Shown here one piece after another: positions 19,284 through 27,634 of a stretch of DNA of 27,634 nt (position 1 is its first letter; the number at the start of each line of letters is the position of its first letter). The notes below the pieces were generated by a model. That model worked only from the letters and a program-made list of their open reading frames with translations, was not told where the DNA came from and searched no databases. The position numbers and the translations under genes are program-made. Origin of the DNA: Hirudo medicinalis (taxonomy: Eukaryota > Annelida > Clitellata > Hirudinida > Hirudinidae); the NCBI GenBank assembly GCA_011800805.1, contig MPNW01001001.1, forward strand, positions 41,904 through 69,537, in the 5' to 3' direction.

Positions 19284-20025
19284 TTCATGAATGGATGTTG
19301 TACTTATAATGCTGCACTTTCTATTTGATGTCTCTGCATTCTATATTCCATAGTTATTTAACTAGGCAATATTAACAATTATATATTATATTCCATAGCT
19401 GGAACTATAAATCAAGAAATTAAATTTTTAAATTCAAAATCTCATCAATACCTGATCTGAGAATTAGTCCCGACATGTACTATTTGTTGATGATTAAATT
19501 TTAAAAGTAAGCTAGTGGGATAGAGTTGGACTTGTTTTTCGTGAAATTGATTCTAAGTCTTCTTTGGGGACATTTTGTTGTTTCAATAAAGATTATCTTG
19601 ATGGTTTCGTTGTTTTGGACCTGGGGCGTCGGAGGGCAGTGCTGTTAGCATAATGTAAATTCTTGATTCTAGTTTTTAGTTAACGGAGTTCGCGAGTAGC
19701 TGCGGGTTTGGGAGTCACTGTCGATCTGACCCATACTACCAAAGATGAGGTTGACGTGATAAGTCGAGCCAAAAGGTTTTCAAGTATTACCGTAAATTCA
19801 CAAATTTGAGAAATGGTTTCTTATTGGACAATTTCTTGAACTACCAGTCGAAAATACGTTTTATCAGAACCAGTTTTAACGTGTACTGGCCTGTACCATT
19901 AGCAACTAGGAAATGTCGTTTTACATTTTGAGGCCAATTGCTTTGCAGTTATTCATTGAACGGTAATTTTTGTGCTGTTTTAACCGTAATTCGGAAGAAC
20001 TACTTTTTTTGCCTTGAACTTTGAC

Positions 20026-20031
20026 TATAAA
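20026..20031 (+). promoter_or_regulatory. candidate TATA box close to the ALDH6A1 start codon
   Basis: TATAAA lies only 30 nt before the first base of the start codon at 20061. If used, it would leave a leader of about 5 nt, so either transcription starts elsewhere or the leader is extremely short. The match may be chance. Confidence 0.2.
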
Positions 20032-20060
20032 GGTGGCTAAAAAGTTCAGAGTTTGCAACC

Positions 20061-23000
20061 ATGGATCGAGTTTTAGTTTTGAGGCATTTGCTCTCTAAGA
20101 GATCGGTAAATGATGACGACTTTATTTAATTTTACGGAAATGTTAGGAATGATTTCATCTTTGGATATTGAAAATTAATTTTGCTGATAGTTTAATTTTA
20201 AATATGTAGACTTGAGAATTGTGACGCGTGAAAGCTTTTAAGGCAAATATACTCCATTTAATGAATAAACTTCTTTCTATTTAAGGTTTTCGGGAGATGG
20301 AGATTATACTCGACATCAGTTGTTAGTTATCTTTCAAATTGAATGACACTTTGAATGCGTTTCATTCACGATTACGTTTTCAGCCAACAACCAAGCTCTT
20401 CATAGATGGAAAATTTGTTGAATCTCAGACAAAGAAATGGATCGACCTGCACAATCCTGTAAGTGAAGCTAATGTGCTTTAGCATTCCCAATATGGAATT
20501 TTCATTGCATTGAAGATTATATGTTGAGAGTGCTGCTAGAAGCTATTGAAGGCTAAGACTCTTTCTAATAAAACAATGGCTCAACATTTCAGGCAACAAA
20601 TGAAGTCATAACAAAGGTCCCTGAGACAACTCAAACAGAGATGGAGGGGGCTGTCAAGTCCAGCAAAGAGGCTTACAAGAAGTGGTCCAAGACAACTGTG
20701 ATGAAGCGGCAGGAGTGCATGTTCAACTTGCAGAATCTCATCAAGACAAACCTGGTTTGCATTTTTGATGTTTTGTTCATGATATTTAGAAATGCATGTA
20801 TTTAATTACGATAGAAATTCAATTAATTTATGATGATTCGATTTAATGCAATTAATTTTTATTAATTAGAATTTGTGGTGTTTCTCAGGAAAAGTTGGCC
20901 AGCAGCATCACTCTTGAGCAGGGCAAGACCCTTGAAGATGCCAGAGGAGATGTCATCAGAGGATTACGTTAGTTTCCAATGTCAAGTTAAATGCTAACTT
21001 CATTTAATGTGATATCTTAATTTAGGAGAGAAACTAACTGTCTTTTTAACTCGAACATATTTGTAATCTTTTGAGCTTTCTTTATTCATTAGCATCGCAA
21101 GAAATTTATTAGGTCTTTAGAGCATTTATGAGGTTAGTTGAAAGAGAATCATCATCAGCTAGAAATTCTAAAAATAAAATCAATAAACATTTAAAAAAAA
21201 AGTAAAAATTGAATGCCTGATAATACTTTTACAAATTTATAACTTAACGATAAGAATTTTTGACTGATGAGACATTGCAATGTGAGGTTTGCATGAATAA
21301 TGAAGTAGATGAATGAATGTTTTCATGTGGTCTCTAATAAATTAATATTGCATTCATTAGTCTCTTTGCTGGGGTCCAAATCAGCATATTTTGAAATAAA
21401 GTGTTTCTGAGATGATGATGATGATGATGCTGATGATGCTGCTGCTGATGATGATAGCTATCATTGTTATCAGATAAACATCATAACAAAATAATTATCA
21501 TGAATGGTTTTCTTGGTCTCATGTCATCATTGTGCACNGATGATGATGATGATGATGCTGATGATGCTGCTGCTGATGATGATAGCTATCATTGTTATCA
21601 GATAAACATCATAACAAAATAATTATCATGAATGGTTTTCTTGGTCTCATGTCATCATTGTGCACATTATTATCAAGATTAGTTGTTACACTGACAACTT
21701 AAATATGTTACAAACATGCTTTCCATATTAAAATGGAAGTGTTCATGGCTACTAGGGTGCTAACAATTATGATGATGATGGTGATGATGATAACGACGAC
21801 TACGGTAACGATGATGGCGACAGTGATGATAACTATGACGACCTGCTCATCGCAGAGGTTGTCGAGCATTGTTGCAGCATCACCTCCCTCATCCTTGGGG
21901 ACTCCCTGCAGAACATTTCACAGGGCATGGACACCATCAGCTACAGGATCCCTATCGGGGTGACGGCTGGAATCACCCCTTTCAACTTCCCGGCAATGAT
22001 TCCTCTCTGGGTGAGTTTGAAGTTTTTTTTTTATTTGTTTTTTCATTGTTTTTGTTTAATACTTTAAAAATATTTTAAACTTTCTTTGAGTGAAAATCTG
22101 AGTTGAAAGGATTCTTAAGGTGAATTACGATTAAATTGTCGATATTCTATTTAGTGGAATAATAAGTAAAATCTGTAATTATTTGTGTAATTCATCACCA
22201 TCATCGTTTGGACATTGTTCGTTCAATATTTGTTTGCATTTGTTTCGCTGAATGATTTTCCAATACTTGACTTCTTTTGACAAATGTCATCAGCTACTTT
22301 TGGCTATTTTGGCCTCTGATGGAACGAATATTGATCGAGTTACAAGACTCGCAACATTTTAGATGTTTCCCAACATTTCAGATGTTTCCCATGTCGTTGG
22401 TGTGCGGAAACACGATGGTGTTGAAGCCATCAGAAAGAGATCCAGGTACGACCATGCTCCTCATGGAGCTGAGCAACCAGGCTGGAATTCCCCCAGGTGT
22501 GGTGAACGTCATCCATGGAGCCAGGGATGGTTGGTGGTATTGTTTCCTTGTGATGTTGTTTGTTTGATGTCTGCTAACCGGAGTTCATTCCTTACAGCGG
22601 TCAACTTCATATGCGATCATCGGGACATCAAGTCCATCTCCTTCGTGGGATCCGATCAGGCGGTACTCGATGATGCTTTTCAGTTTAATATTTAATTTTC
22701 TGTTAAATGTAAATTTTGATTATTTTTATTCATATTGATTATTGGCTGTTTGATATGTTTTATCACTTGTAATCACACTCTTGGTTTCTTGATCAGGGCA
22801 AATACATCTATGAGAGGGGATCAAAAAATGGCAAGAGGGTTCAGTCCAACATGGTAAGTTAATCATTAATAGACTAATGATATAAGTTAATATTAATGAT
22901 AATTTTTTAAAATTTTGATTATTTTTTACATATTTTCTTCTTTTCTTTTCTTATTTCCACAGGGAGCAAAGAACCATGGAGTGATCCTACCAGATGCCAA

Positions 23001-24645
23001 CAAAGAGGCCACACTGAATGCCCTCTGTGGGGCTGCTTTTGGGGCAGCAGGTCAAAGGTGCATGGCCCTCTCGACCGTGGTATGGGTAGGAGAATCCAAG
23101 AATTGGATACCCGAGTTGTTGGAGAGGGCCAAGAAGTTGAAAGTGAATGCAGGTGGGGTTTAACTGAACAGTTGTTAGAAGATGGTCTTGCATTAAGATT
23201 TGTTGTTGGTCTGAAATGCTTCTCAGATTAATTTTTTTTTAAATGTTTTTCAGAATGTTTGCTTTATTCAAATGTTTTTTGTGAGTTTGTTTTTATAGAT
23301 TATTTTATTTTCAGAAAAACACCCGAGGTATTCCCAATCACTCAGTGCATTAAAAGCACAATGCATTAAAACACATTCAATTTATTTGTACAACGAGTTT
23401 AGAAACCATTAAGGATGTTAACCGACATTAATGATTGGCTATTAAATTAATTAACATAAATATTAATATTAACCCATGTTACTCCACAAAGTCAGGTTAA
23501 GAACTTACTTCTTCAGGACATGAAAAAGGTGCAGATTTGGGTCCCATGATCAGTCCAAAGGCAAAGGAAAGGGCCATCAAGTTGGTGAAGGGAGGGGTCA
23601 AAGAGGGTGCGGACCTGCTTCTGGATGGCACCGACATCGTGGTGCCGGGGTACGAGAAGGGAAACTTTGTCGGACCAACGGTCCTCCATAAAGTCAAAGT
23701 GGGTGGCAGGTGTTGATTTTAATTATTCTTAGAATCTGCTAAGTTTTGTTTCGGCTCTTCGTTGTTTTGCAGTAATCGTTTTGTAACGATGATTTGTCGA
23801 CATTATTATTTAAATGACTCGATAACAACATTTGGCTAACAATTTGTAAATTAATTTATTGCAAATTGACAATGCTGCAGATAGTTGAGATTAGATGATG
23901 ACGACTTTGACGACAGTTGATGGTGATTTTCAGCCCTCAATGGAGTGCTACAAAGAAGAGATCTTTGGTCCTGTCCTCTGCAGCTTGGAAGCATCCACCT
24001 TGGACGAAGCCATCGAACTCATAAACAAAAATCCCTACGGTAACGGGACGGCCATCTTCACGACCAATGGAGCGGCCGCAAGGAAGTTCTCCGAGAACAT
24101 TGACGTGGGACAGGTTAAGAAGCACTGCCAGGATTGCATAACTAATGAGGCTTGATTAGCTAATTAATTCAGTTTATTATGAACTGAGGAGGATGGGGGA
24201 CTTTAGTGGGTGGCAGTAGAAGGAGGATGTAATAATGAATAGTTATTGTTTAATTACATATTTATTTTAATATTTATAACCATATATTGTTTCATTGTTT
24301 GAGAATCACTTTCACTTGTAATGCTGACATAAATATATAAGATAATTTGGGAGAAATCCAAATAGATTCAATTGACCGTGTCGGATTCCATGTCATTCAC
24401 AGGTCGGAGTCAATGTGCCAATTCCAGTGCCTCTGCCTATGTTCTCCTTCACAGGATCGAGGGGCTCCTTTTTGGGGGATTCCAATTTCTATGGAAAGCA
24501 GGTCTGTTTTTGTCCTTCTCTAGATATGTTTGCATTGCAAGTTGTCCTTGTTTCATTATTAATGAGACACAAGGTGCCTCTTACACCATGCATGTGGCAC
24601 CTTTTAAATTTCCTGTTGTCATTATTATTATTATTGTTGTTGTTG

Positions 24646-24688
<43 letters not shown>

Positions 24689-24695
24689 CATCATC

Positions 24696-24727
<32 letters not shown>

Positions 24728-24905
24728 TATCATTATTATTATTTTTATTGCAACGTTGTCTTTAATTTTATTTAATATTCCATTTATTCAACCCTCTCTT
24801 CAGGGCATCAACTTCTACACACAAATCAAAACCATCGTTCAACACTGGAGGTCGGAGGATGCTGATTCAACTTCTTCTCCAACTGTCATGCCTGTCCAGC
24901 GTTGA
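20061..24905 (+). CDS. ALDH6A1: methylmalonate-semialdehyde dehydrogenase (13 exons)
   Basis: Mitochondrial CoA-acylating aldehyde dehydrogenase that turns methylmalonate semialdehyde to propionyl-CoA and malonate semialdehyde to acetyl-CoA in valine and thymine breakdown. Exons read in phase: 20061-20105, 20384-20458, 20593-20754, 20889-20967, 21856-22010, 22382-22529, 22598-22662, 22797-22853, 22963-23152, 23517-23698, 23934-24113, 24403-24501 and 24804-24905. They give 512 residues (human 535). The first exon encodes a short basic, Leu-rich leader fitting a mitochondrial targeting signal. [12 protein letters not shown] lies at 161-172, KPSER follows, and the catalytic Cys is residue 295 in GQRCMALS. 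The segment GAKNHG replaces the usual ALDH ELGGK motif and its general-base Glu, as expected for this subfamily. The C-terminus has [13 protein letters not shown] and the [15 protein letters not shown] segment. The start codon sits in a strong context (ACCATGG). Intron 4 contains an assembly repeat, which does not touch coding sequence. Confidence 0.96.
21411..21665 (+). repeat. 127-bp direct repeat around a single N in ALDH6A1 intron 4
   Basis: Bases 21411-21537 and 21539-21665 are identical, with one N at 21538 between them. Each copy starts with six GAT units. As in the ABCA gene, this is most simply an unmerged contig overlap, probably seeded by the GAT microsatellite. It lies wholly within intron 4 (20968-21855). 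Confidence 0.88.
21756..21845 (+). repeat. degenerate GAT/GAC repeat at the 3' end of ALDH6A1 intron 4
   Basis: An imperfect GAY repeat runs almost to the splice acceptor at 21854-21855. In the frame of the following exon it is open from just after a TAG near 21750, reading as Asp with some Gly, Asn and Tyr. It takes the place of a normal polypyrimidine tract. Orthologues have no such acidic insert, so I treat it as intron. Confidence 0.6.
22352..22389 (+). repeat. 19-bp tandem duplication of a 3' splice site (ALDH6A1 exon 6)
   Basis: Bases 22352-22370 and 22371-22389 match at 18 of 19 positions; the one difference changes TTTAG to TTCAG. Each copy contains an acceptor AG followed by ATGTTTCC. 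The downstream AG (22380-22381) keeps frame and gives the conserved [10 protein letters not shown]. The upstream AG (22361-22362) would add 19 nt and shift frame. Confidence 0.85.
24620..24750 (+). repeat. ATT-rich microsatellite in ALDH6A1 intron 12
   Basis: ATT units with short GTT and ATC interruptions fill the middle of the intron 24502-24803. They create a long Ile- or Leu-coding open frame that is not a gene. Confidence 0.9.
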
Positions 24906-25781
24906 GTCTTGAACTCCGAAGTTGTGGCCTGCATGTGATGTTAGCACATCTGAGTCGTGTTTTTTGTCTCTATCATCATTTATGTGGAATGATAACAATC
25001 ATTTAATTCATGGTTACTTGACCATCTTACATCTTGCTTAAGTTTTATTGGCAAATATTTTTATTTTTGAGAATTATTGAGATATTCTGATCAGTCAGTA
25101 AAGTATTGAAAGTCTTATTTTTGTAAATGAAATTTTCAATTATTTTTTGAATTTGCTCTTCAATTCTTACAAATTTTAATGAATTAATGAAATTAGTGAT
25201 TAAAGTTAAAAGTGAAATTATGCAAATGATTTGCCTTGTGAATTTGTTTCATAATTTGTCAAAAAAACATTTTGGCTCGTTTGAGGTGAAATTTAGGCCA
25301 AAGTTATCAAAATTCTAAAATCGAAGAAAATCTGGATTAAATATTATTTAATTTGCCTTCCCTAACGAAAGTTGGGTTTGCGGCTGTTATAATTTCAGGA
25401 GGTACGTCTGCGCCAAGAATTTATTAAACACGTTTCCACAAGTTCTACGGGATTGTATTGAATACAAGATTGTATTGAGTTCCAACGAGATACATAGCCT
25501 AAGATAAGTTCCTACACCTCATTGTGAATCTCATTTAGAAACTAAAATTGTTAGTAATCACTCGGATGGCGCCGGCTTCTCTGATCACCTAAAGGAAAAT
25601 ACGCGAGGTTCACAAAATGAATTCTAAACGACGAAAGTTTGTCTACAAATTAATTCGAATTTCGAAAACGTCAGTAGGTCCTTCTGTGCTAGATTGGGTT
25701 AGTGGATGTATCTAAAAATTCTGTCTAAAAAATTAAAAGCAACAGGGGTTGGTAGGACCCAGAGAGCTATTCTGTAGCTGG
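24906..25781. other. tail-to-tail spacer between ALDH6A1 and GCH1
   Basis: No coding exon is recognisable. It should contain both 3' UTRs. On plus I see no canonical AATAAA near the ALDH6A1 stop; ATTAAA near 25199-25204 is a possible variant. On minus an AATAAA at 25420-25425 lies about 360 nt past the GCH1 stop. Confidence 0.5.
25420..25425 (-). terminator. candidate poly(A) signal of GCH1
   Basis: TTTATT on plus reads AATAAA on minus, about 360 nt downstream of the GCH1 stop codon. It is the clearest canonical signal in the spacer on that strand, though chance matches are common in AT-rich DNA. Confidence 0.35.
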
Positions 25782-26880
25782 TCACTGGTTCTTGACGAGA
25801 CTGAGAAATTCCTCCCTGGTTTTGGGGTCGTCCCTGAAGACCCCCAGCATGGTGCTGGTCACAGTCTGACTCTGTAGTTTCTGGACGCCCCTCATGACCA
25901 TGCACATGTGTCTGGAAAAGTAGGAAATGAAAGCTTCGGTCATCATCATCGTCATCGTCATAAATTGTCCTCAGGTCTCTTGGTAAGTTATCGAATCAAC
26001 AAGGCTGCAACGTTTTGATTGGAATTGCCATTGCGTCCGAAAAGGCTGCAAATATACTGGCAGCCTAAATTGGGGAGCGAGTCTGACTGAGATTCTGATC
26101 GCTCGGGATTTAAAGACGAATTAGAGAGTTTTATTCGTGAGTTTTGTTGTTGCTGTCGGAGGTAAGGAAAGAAGGTAAAATGAGAAAAACTAACGTGGCT
26201 TCAACTATGACGCCAACTCCATGTGGGTCGATGGCTTCGTAGAGAGCAGTGGCGATCTGTTTTGACAGTCTTTCCTGGACTGTTTAGTACGATTATTGAC
26301 ATCAAATTTAATACTTGGTCTTCGGGTATTATTATTACTAATTATTATTACTAATAAATTACTATACTTTCTATTCTATTATTACAGAGTATTTATTATC
26401 CACTAAAAATTAACCTAAATGTGATAATTTGACTTTTATTTATTTAAAACGCATGTGGAAAGTTAATCCAACATAAATAATATTTATCACTTTAAATCAT
26501 TATTTGAGAATATTTGTGAGTTAAAGCAGTGAGATGAGTTTGAGCTCGTTATGGAAATCCTGAGAACTCACGTTGCAATCTACGACTGAACACTTCGACG
26601 ATTCTGGGGGGAAAACAAAAGTAAGCTAAAAAAAATGAATCAATTCGTCTTAAATCAATTAAAAATGATTTTCTGCTTAGCAAAGCCAAGCCACGTAAGT
26701 TCACGTAGGTGCGTCCATTCGTGATTAAATGCAGAGTGTAGCACCAATTTAGTGCAGCGAGCGAAAATTAAGCGTAAGCTTCAAATGTTGTTGAGATCTT
26801 ACAGACTGGTTTTAGGAGGTTTTGTTTCTCAACAGGAAACATTACTCGGTTGTTGTTGTTGTTGTTGTTGTTTTTAACAA

Positions 26881-26911
<31 letters not shown>

Positions 26912-27613
26912 TATTTTTAACATTATTACTATTACTATTATTGTTAAGGTATTGCTTGTCAGATGAAAGACTATTCCTATTTTACGATGAATACTCTTTT
27001 AAAAGCAAGACTCTCGACTGAATGCTACTGCAATTATAATGATTGTTGTTGTTGTTGTTGTTGTTGTCGTCGTCGTCGTCGTCGTTGAATGTTGTTGAAT
27101 GTTGTCGTTTTTATTATACATTGCGTTAGCCACTGAAATGCATGTGACATTTCTTGATCGTGAATGACGCTTTCATGCAATCCTCGTTTGAGAAACTCGT
27201 CGCCGACATCGAAAGAGTTGTTTAAGTATTCTTCAGAAGTTCGGAAATGTTATTTTTATTTCTCTTTTGGATGAAAGAATATTTTTCAAGTCGCAACTCA
27301 TAAAATATTCCGATGGATTTTCTGAGCCAACAGAAAAAATTCCATTCCTAAATTGCCTTCAATTTTCCCAAAATAATCTTCATCCCCTATTTGCAGCTGT
27401 TGCAACTTTTTGTGATTTGAAGAAATTTTCGTAAATTATGGTTTTTATTTCTTTCTGCAGTTTAATGTCTGCTAATTAAACTAATTAAATCCGGCATTTT
27501 AATTTATTTCGCAGTCGCTTTTATTTCTGGAAATAAAATGAACGAAAAAAATCCAACCTGGCCAGCTTGCTTAATCCAATGACCTTCCCCTTCGGCAAAT
27601 ATCCTATAGAAAC
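25782..27613 (-). CDS. GCH1: GTP cyclohydrolase I, 3' four exons (5' end outside window)
   Basis: First and rate-limiting enzyme of tetrahydrobiopterin synthesis; it converts GTP to 7,8-dihydroneopterin triphosphate and works as a cytosolic decamer. Reading on minus, exons are 27613-27558, 26603-26572, 26279-26195 and 25911-25782, giving the last 100 residues. They read [61 protein letters not shown] and [22 protein letters not shown], ending LVKNQ and TGA at 25784-25782. The Cys in HMCMVMRG is the third zinc ligand (Cys212 in human numbering). The other two ligands and the N-terminal regulatory region lie in exons beyond the right edge. Exon lengths of 56, 32 and 85 nt equal those I recall for human GCH1 exons 3-5, so intron positions look ancient. 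Donors read GTTGGA, GTGAGT and GTTAGT. The gene faces ALDH6A1 tail to tail. Confidence 0.95.
26604..27557 (-). other. large GCH1 intron with triplet repeats
   Basis: This 954-bp intron is the largest of the GCH1 part in view. It holds three triplet arrays on the plus strand: GTT (about 26849-26873), TTA (about 26884-26911), and GTT changing into GTC (27043-27085). No exon or RNA gene was recognised inside it. Confidence 0.8.
27043..27085. repeat. compound GTT/GTC microsatellite
   Basis: About eight GTT units pass directly into six GTC units, then decay into GTTGAAT copies. On the GCH1 strand this reads AAC/GAC. Confidence 0.88.
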
Positions 27614-27634
27614 CTGTCAATCAAGGGAAATATC

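Larger units (their letters stand above)
19271..20060. other. spacer between ATP13A1 and ALDH6A1
   Basis: No exon is recognisable. The left part is AT-rich 3' flank. A less AT-rich stretch from about 19615 to 19770 has no coding frame or repeat I can identify. The right end should hold the ALDH6A1 promoter. Confidence 0.5.

Noticed and set aside
21411..21665. CRISPR-like or satellite array
   Set aside because: Only two copies, no spacers, eukaryotic intron context and an N between copies.
24372..24905. 177-codon open frame with a long Ile run
   Set aside because: It is the ATT microsatellite of ALDH6A1 intron 12 read through. It runs in the wrong frame over exon 24403-24501 and only meets the true frame in the last exon.
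20061..24905. Other ALDH family member
   Set aside because: The GAKNHG segment without the general-base Glu, plus KPSER and the C-terminal FYGKQ segment, fit the CoA-acylating ALDH6 subfamily.
25699..25905. 68-codon minus open frame as a separate gene
   Set aside because: It is an alternative frame over the last GCH1 exon; the true frame gives the conserved HMCMVMRG end.

Overview
The window is nuclear DNA from an invertebrate animal, probably a lophotrochozoan or similar; that placement is inference. The signs are protein-coding genes broken by many short GT-AG introns (about 60-950 bp), AT-rich non-coding DNA, abundant ATT/AAT and GAT microsatellites, AATAAA signals, and proteins that align end to end with vertebrate orthologues. 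I see no operons, CRISPR array, phage genes or intact transposon.

Layout. Bases 1-1245 are upstream DNA, perhaps with the last exon of another gene at the left edge. Bases 1246-8360 (+) hold a full-size ABCA3-like lipid ABC transporter in 22 exons. Bases 8361-10112 are a repeat-rich spacer. Bases 10113-19270 (+) hold a complete P5A-type ATPase (ATP13A1) in 26 exons, about 1189 residues. Bases 19271-20060 are a spacer. Bases 20061-24905 (+) hold methylmalonate-semialdehyde dehydrogenase (ALDH6A1) in 13 exons, 512 residues. Bases 24906-25781 are a tail-to-tail spacer. Bases 25782-27613 (-) hold the last four exons of GTP cyclohydrolase I (GCH1); its 5' end lies beyond the right edge. I rebuilt every exon join by reading phase, and all joins keep frame except at one assembly gap.

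The four genes are housekeeping genes that share no pathway: lipid export, ER removal of misinserted membrane helices, mitochondrial valine/thymine catabolism, and tetrahydrobiopterin synthesis. Their proximity looks like ordinary gene order.

Three single-N positions (7305, 8077, 21538) mark assembly joins. Two sit between exact direct repeats (104 and 127 bp) and the third hides lost coding sequence, so the ABCA model is locally wrong as assembled. I found no convincing new biological system. The best leads are splicing features: a GC-AG intron, a 19-bp duplicated 3' splice site, an acceptor-like AG just before the ATP13A1 start codon, and an in-frame Asp-coding intron end. There is also an undefined repeat-like island in the first spacer.
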